DNA from: Alphaproteobacteria bacterium
Lineage (GTDB): Bacteria > Pseudomonadota > Alphaproteobacteria > RF32 > CAG-239
NCBI GenBank assembly: GCA_024408895.1
Contig: JAKSUO010000071.1
Coordinates: 1-6,369, forward strand
Reading direction: 5' to 3'
Length of the DNA stretch: 6,369 bases
The position numbers were made by a program, and so were the translations under genes. This document shows, piece by piece, positions 6,195 to 6,369 of this stretch. Numbering within the stretch: position 1 is the first letter of the stretch; each line of letters begins with the position of its first letter. Below the pieces are notes generated by a model that searched no databases, was not told where the DNA came from, and saw nothing but the letters and a program-made list of their open reading frames with translations.

Positions 6195-6315
6195 CATTGC
6201 GAGTGTAATGAGGCAATCTTGTGCGGTTTTTATCGTGGGCAAAAACCAGCGTTTTTGCCCAGCCGATAAACCGAGAACATTTTAAGAAAGTTATGACTGA
6301 ATGAAAATTGCCTGA
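6195..6315. repeat. Composite palindromic repeat with strong central hairpin, MITE- or REP-like
   Basis: A central hairpin spans 6224-6273. The inner arms TGGGCAAAAAC (6236-6246) and GTTTTTGCCCA (6251-6261) pair perfectly over 11 bp around the loop CAGC. They are extended by TTTATCG/CGATAAA (6229-6235 and 6264-6270) and CGG/CCG (6224-6226 and 6271-6273), with 2-base bulges between. About 21 bp pair in total. Outside this, TGAGGCAATCTT (6209-6220) is mirrored by AAAATTGCCTGA (6304-6315), matching 10 of 12 bases. The left edge, TCATTGCGAG...GCAATC (6195-6218), resembles the widespread TCATTGCGAG...AGCAATC dispersed intergenic repeats of many bacteria. No T-tract follows the hairpin on either strand, so it is not a standard terminator. 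No coding potential is seen. Confidence 0.6.
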
Positions 6316-6369
6316 ATTCTAGTGTTCATAAGACTCACAGTCCAATTTAATAAAAAATCAAAAATAATC

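Noticed and set aside
6224..6273. tRNA gene or intrinsic terminator
   Set aside because: The hairpin is a single long stem without cloverleaf arms or a T-loop, and no T-tract follows it on either strand.

Overview
The window is a dense, AT-rich bacterial segment with six protein-coding genes and about 240 bases of non-coding, repeat-like DNA at its right end. A recognisable ChpT histidine phosphotransferase, a protein that occurs in Alphaproteobacteria, together with TrmFO and a pair of genes laid out like hpnC-hpnD, points to an alphaproteobacterium. The low GC content and strong divergence of several proteins suggest a reduced or fast-evolving lineage, such as the uncultured gut or host-associated alphaproteobacteria. 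That placement is inference; no rRNA gene is present.

Left part (1-1619): a short AT-rich upstream region, then a plus-strand gene for a two-domain 5'-nucleotidase/UshA-type metallophosphoesterase. It has no signal peptide and carries Asn where the family normally has its catalytic His. Its stop codon directly abuts the stop codon of the convergent minus-strand operon.

Middle (1620-4509, minus strand): a tightly packed operon read right to left, trmFO -> HpnC-like -> HpnD-like. The first two genes overlap by 11 bases and the last two are joined stop-to-start. TrmFO looks fully functional. The two squalene/phytoene synthase-family proteins look degraded: the HpnC-like protein keeps almost only the fold signature, and the HpnD-like protein keeps the second Asp motif but has lost most of the first. 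They may form a repurposed, non-catalytic pair.

Divergent promoter (4510-4634): contains a perfect 9-bp inverted repeat whose two arms carry TATAAT on opposite strands. A TTAA-N7-TTAA CtrA-type box lies where the -35 of the rightward promoter would be.

Right part (4635-6128, plus strand): a two-gene operon of a secreted periplasmic protein of unknown function followed 9 bases later by chpT. ChpT passes phosphate from CckA to CtrA and CpdR, so the candidate CtrA box in front of the operon suggests feedback. The end of the window (6129-6369) holds a possible terminator and a strong composite hairpin flanked by imperfect inverted repeats.
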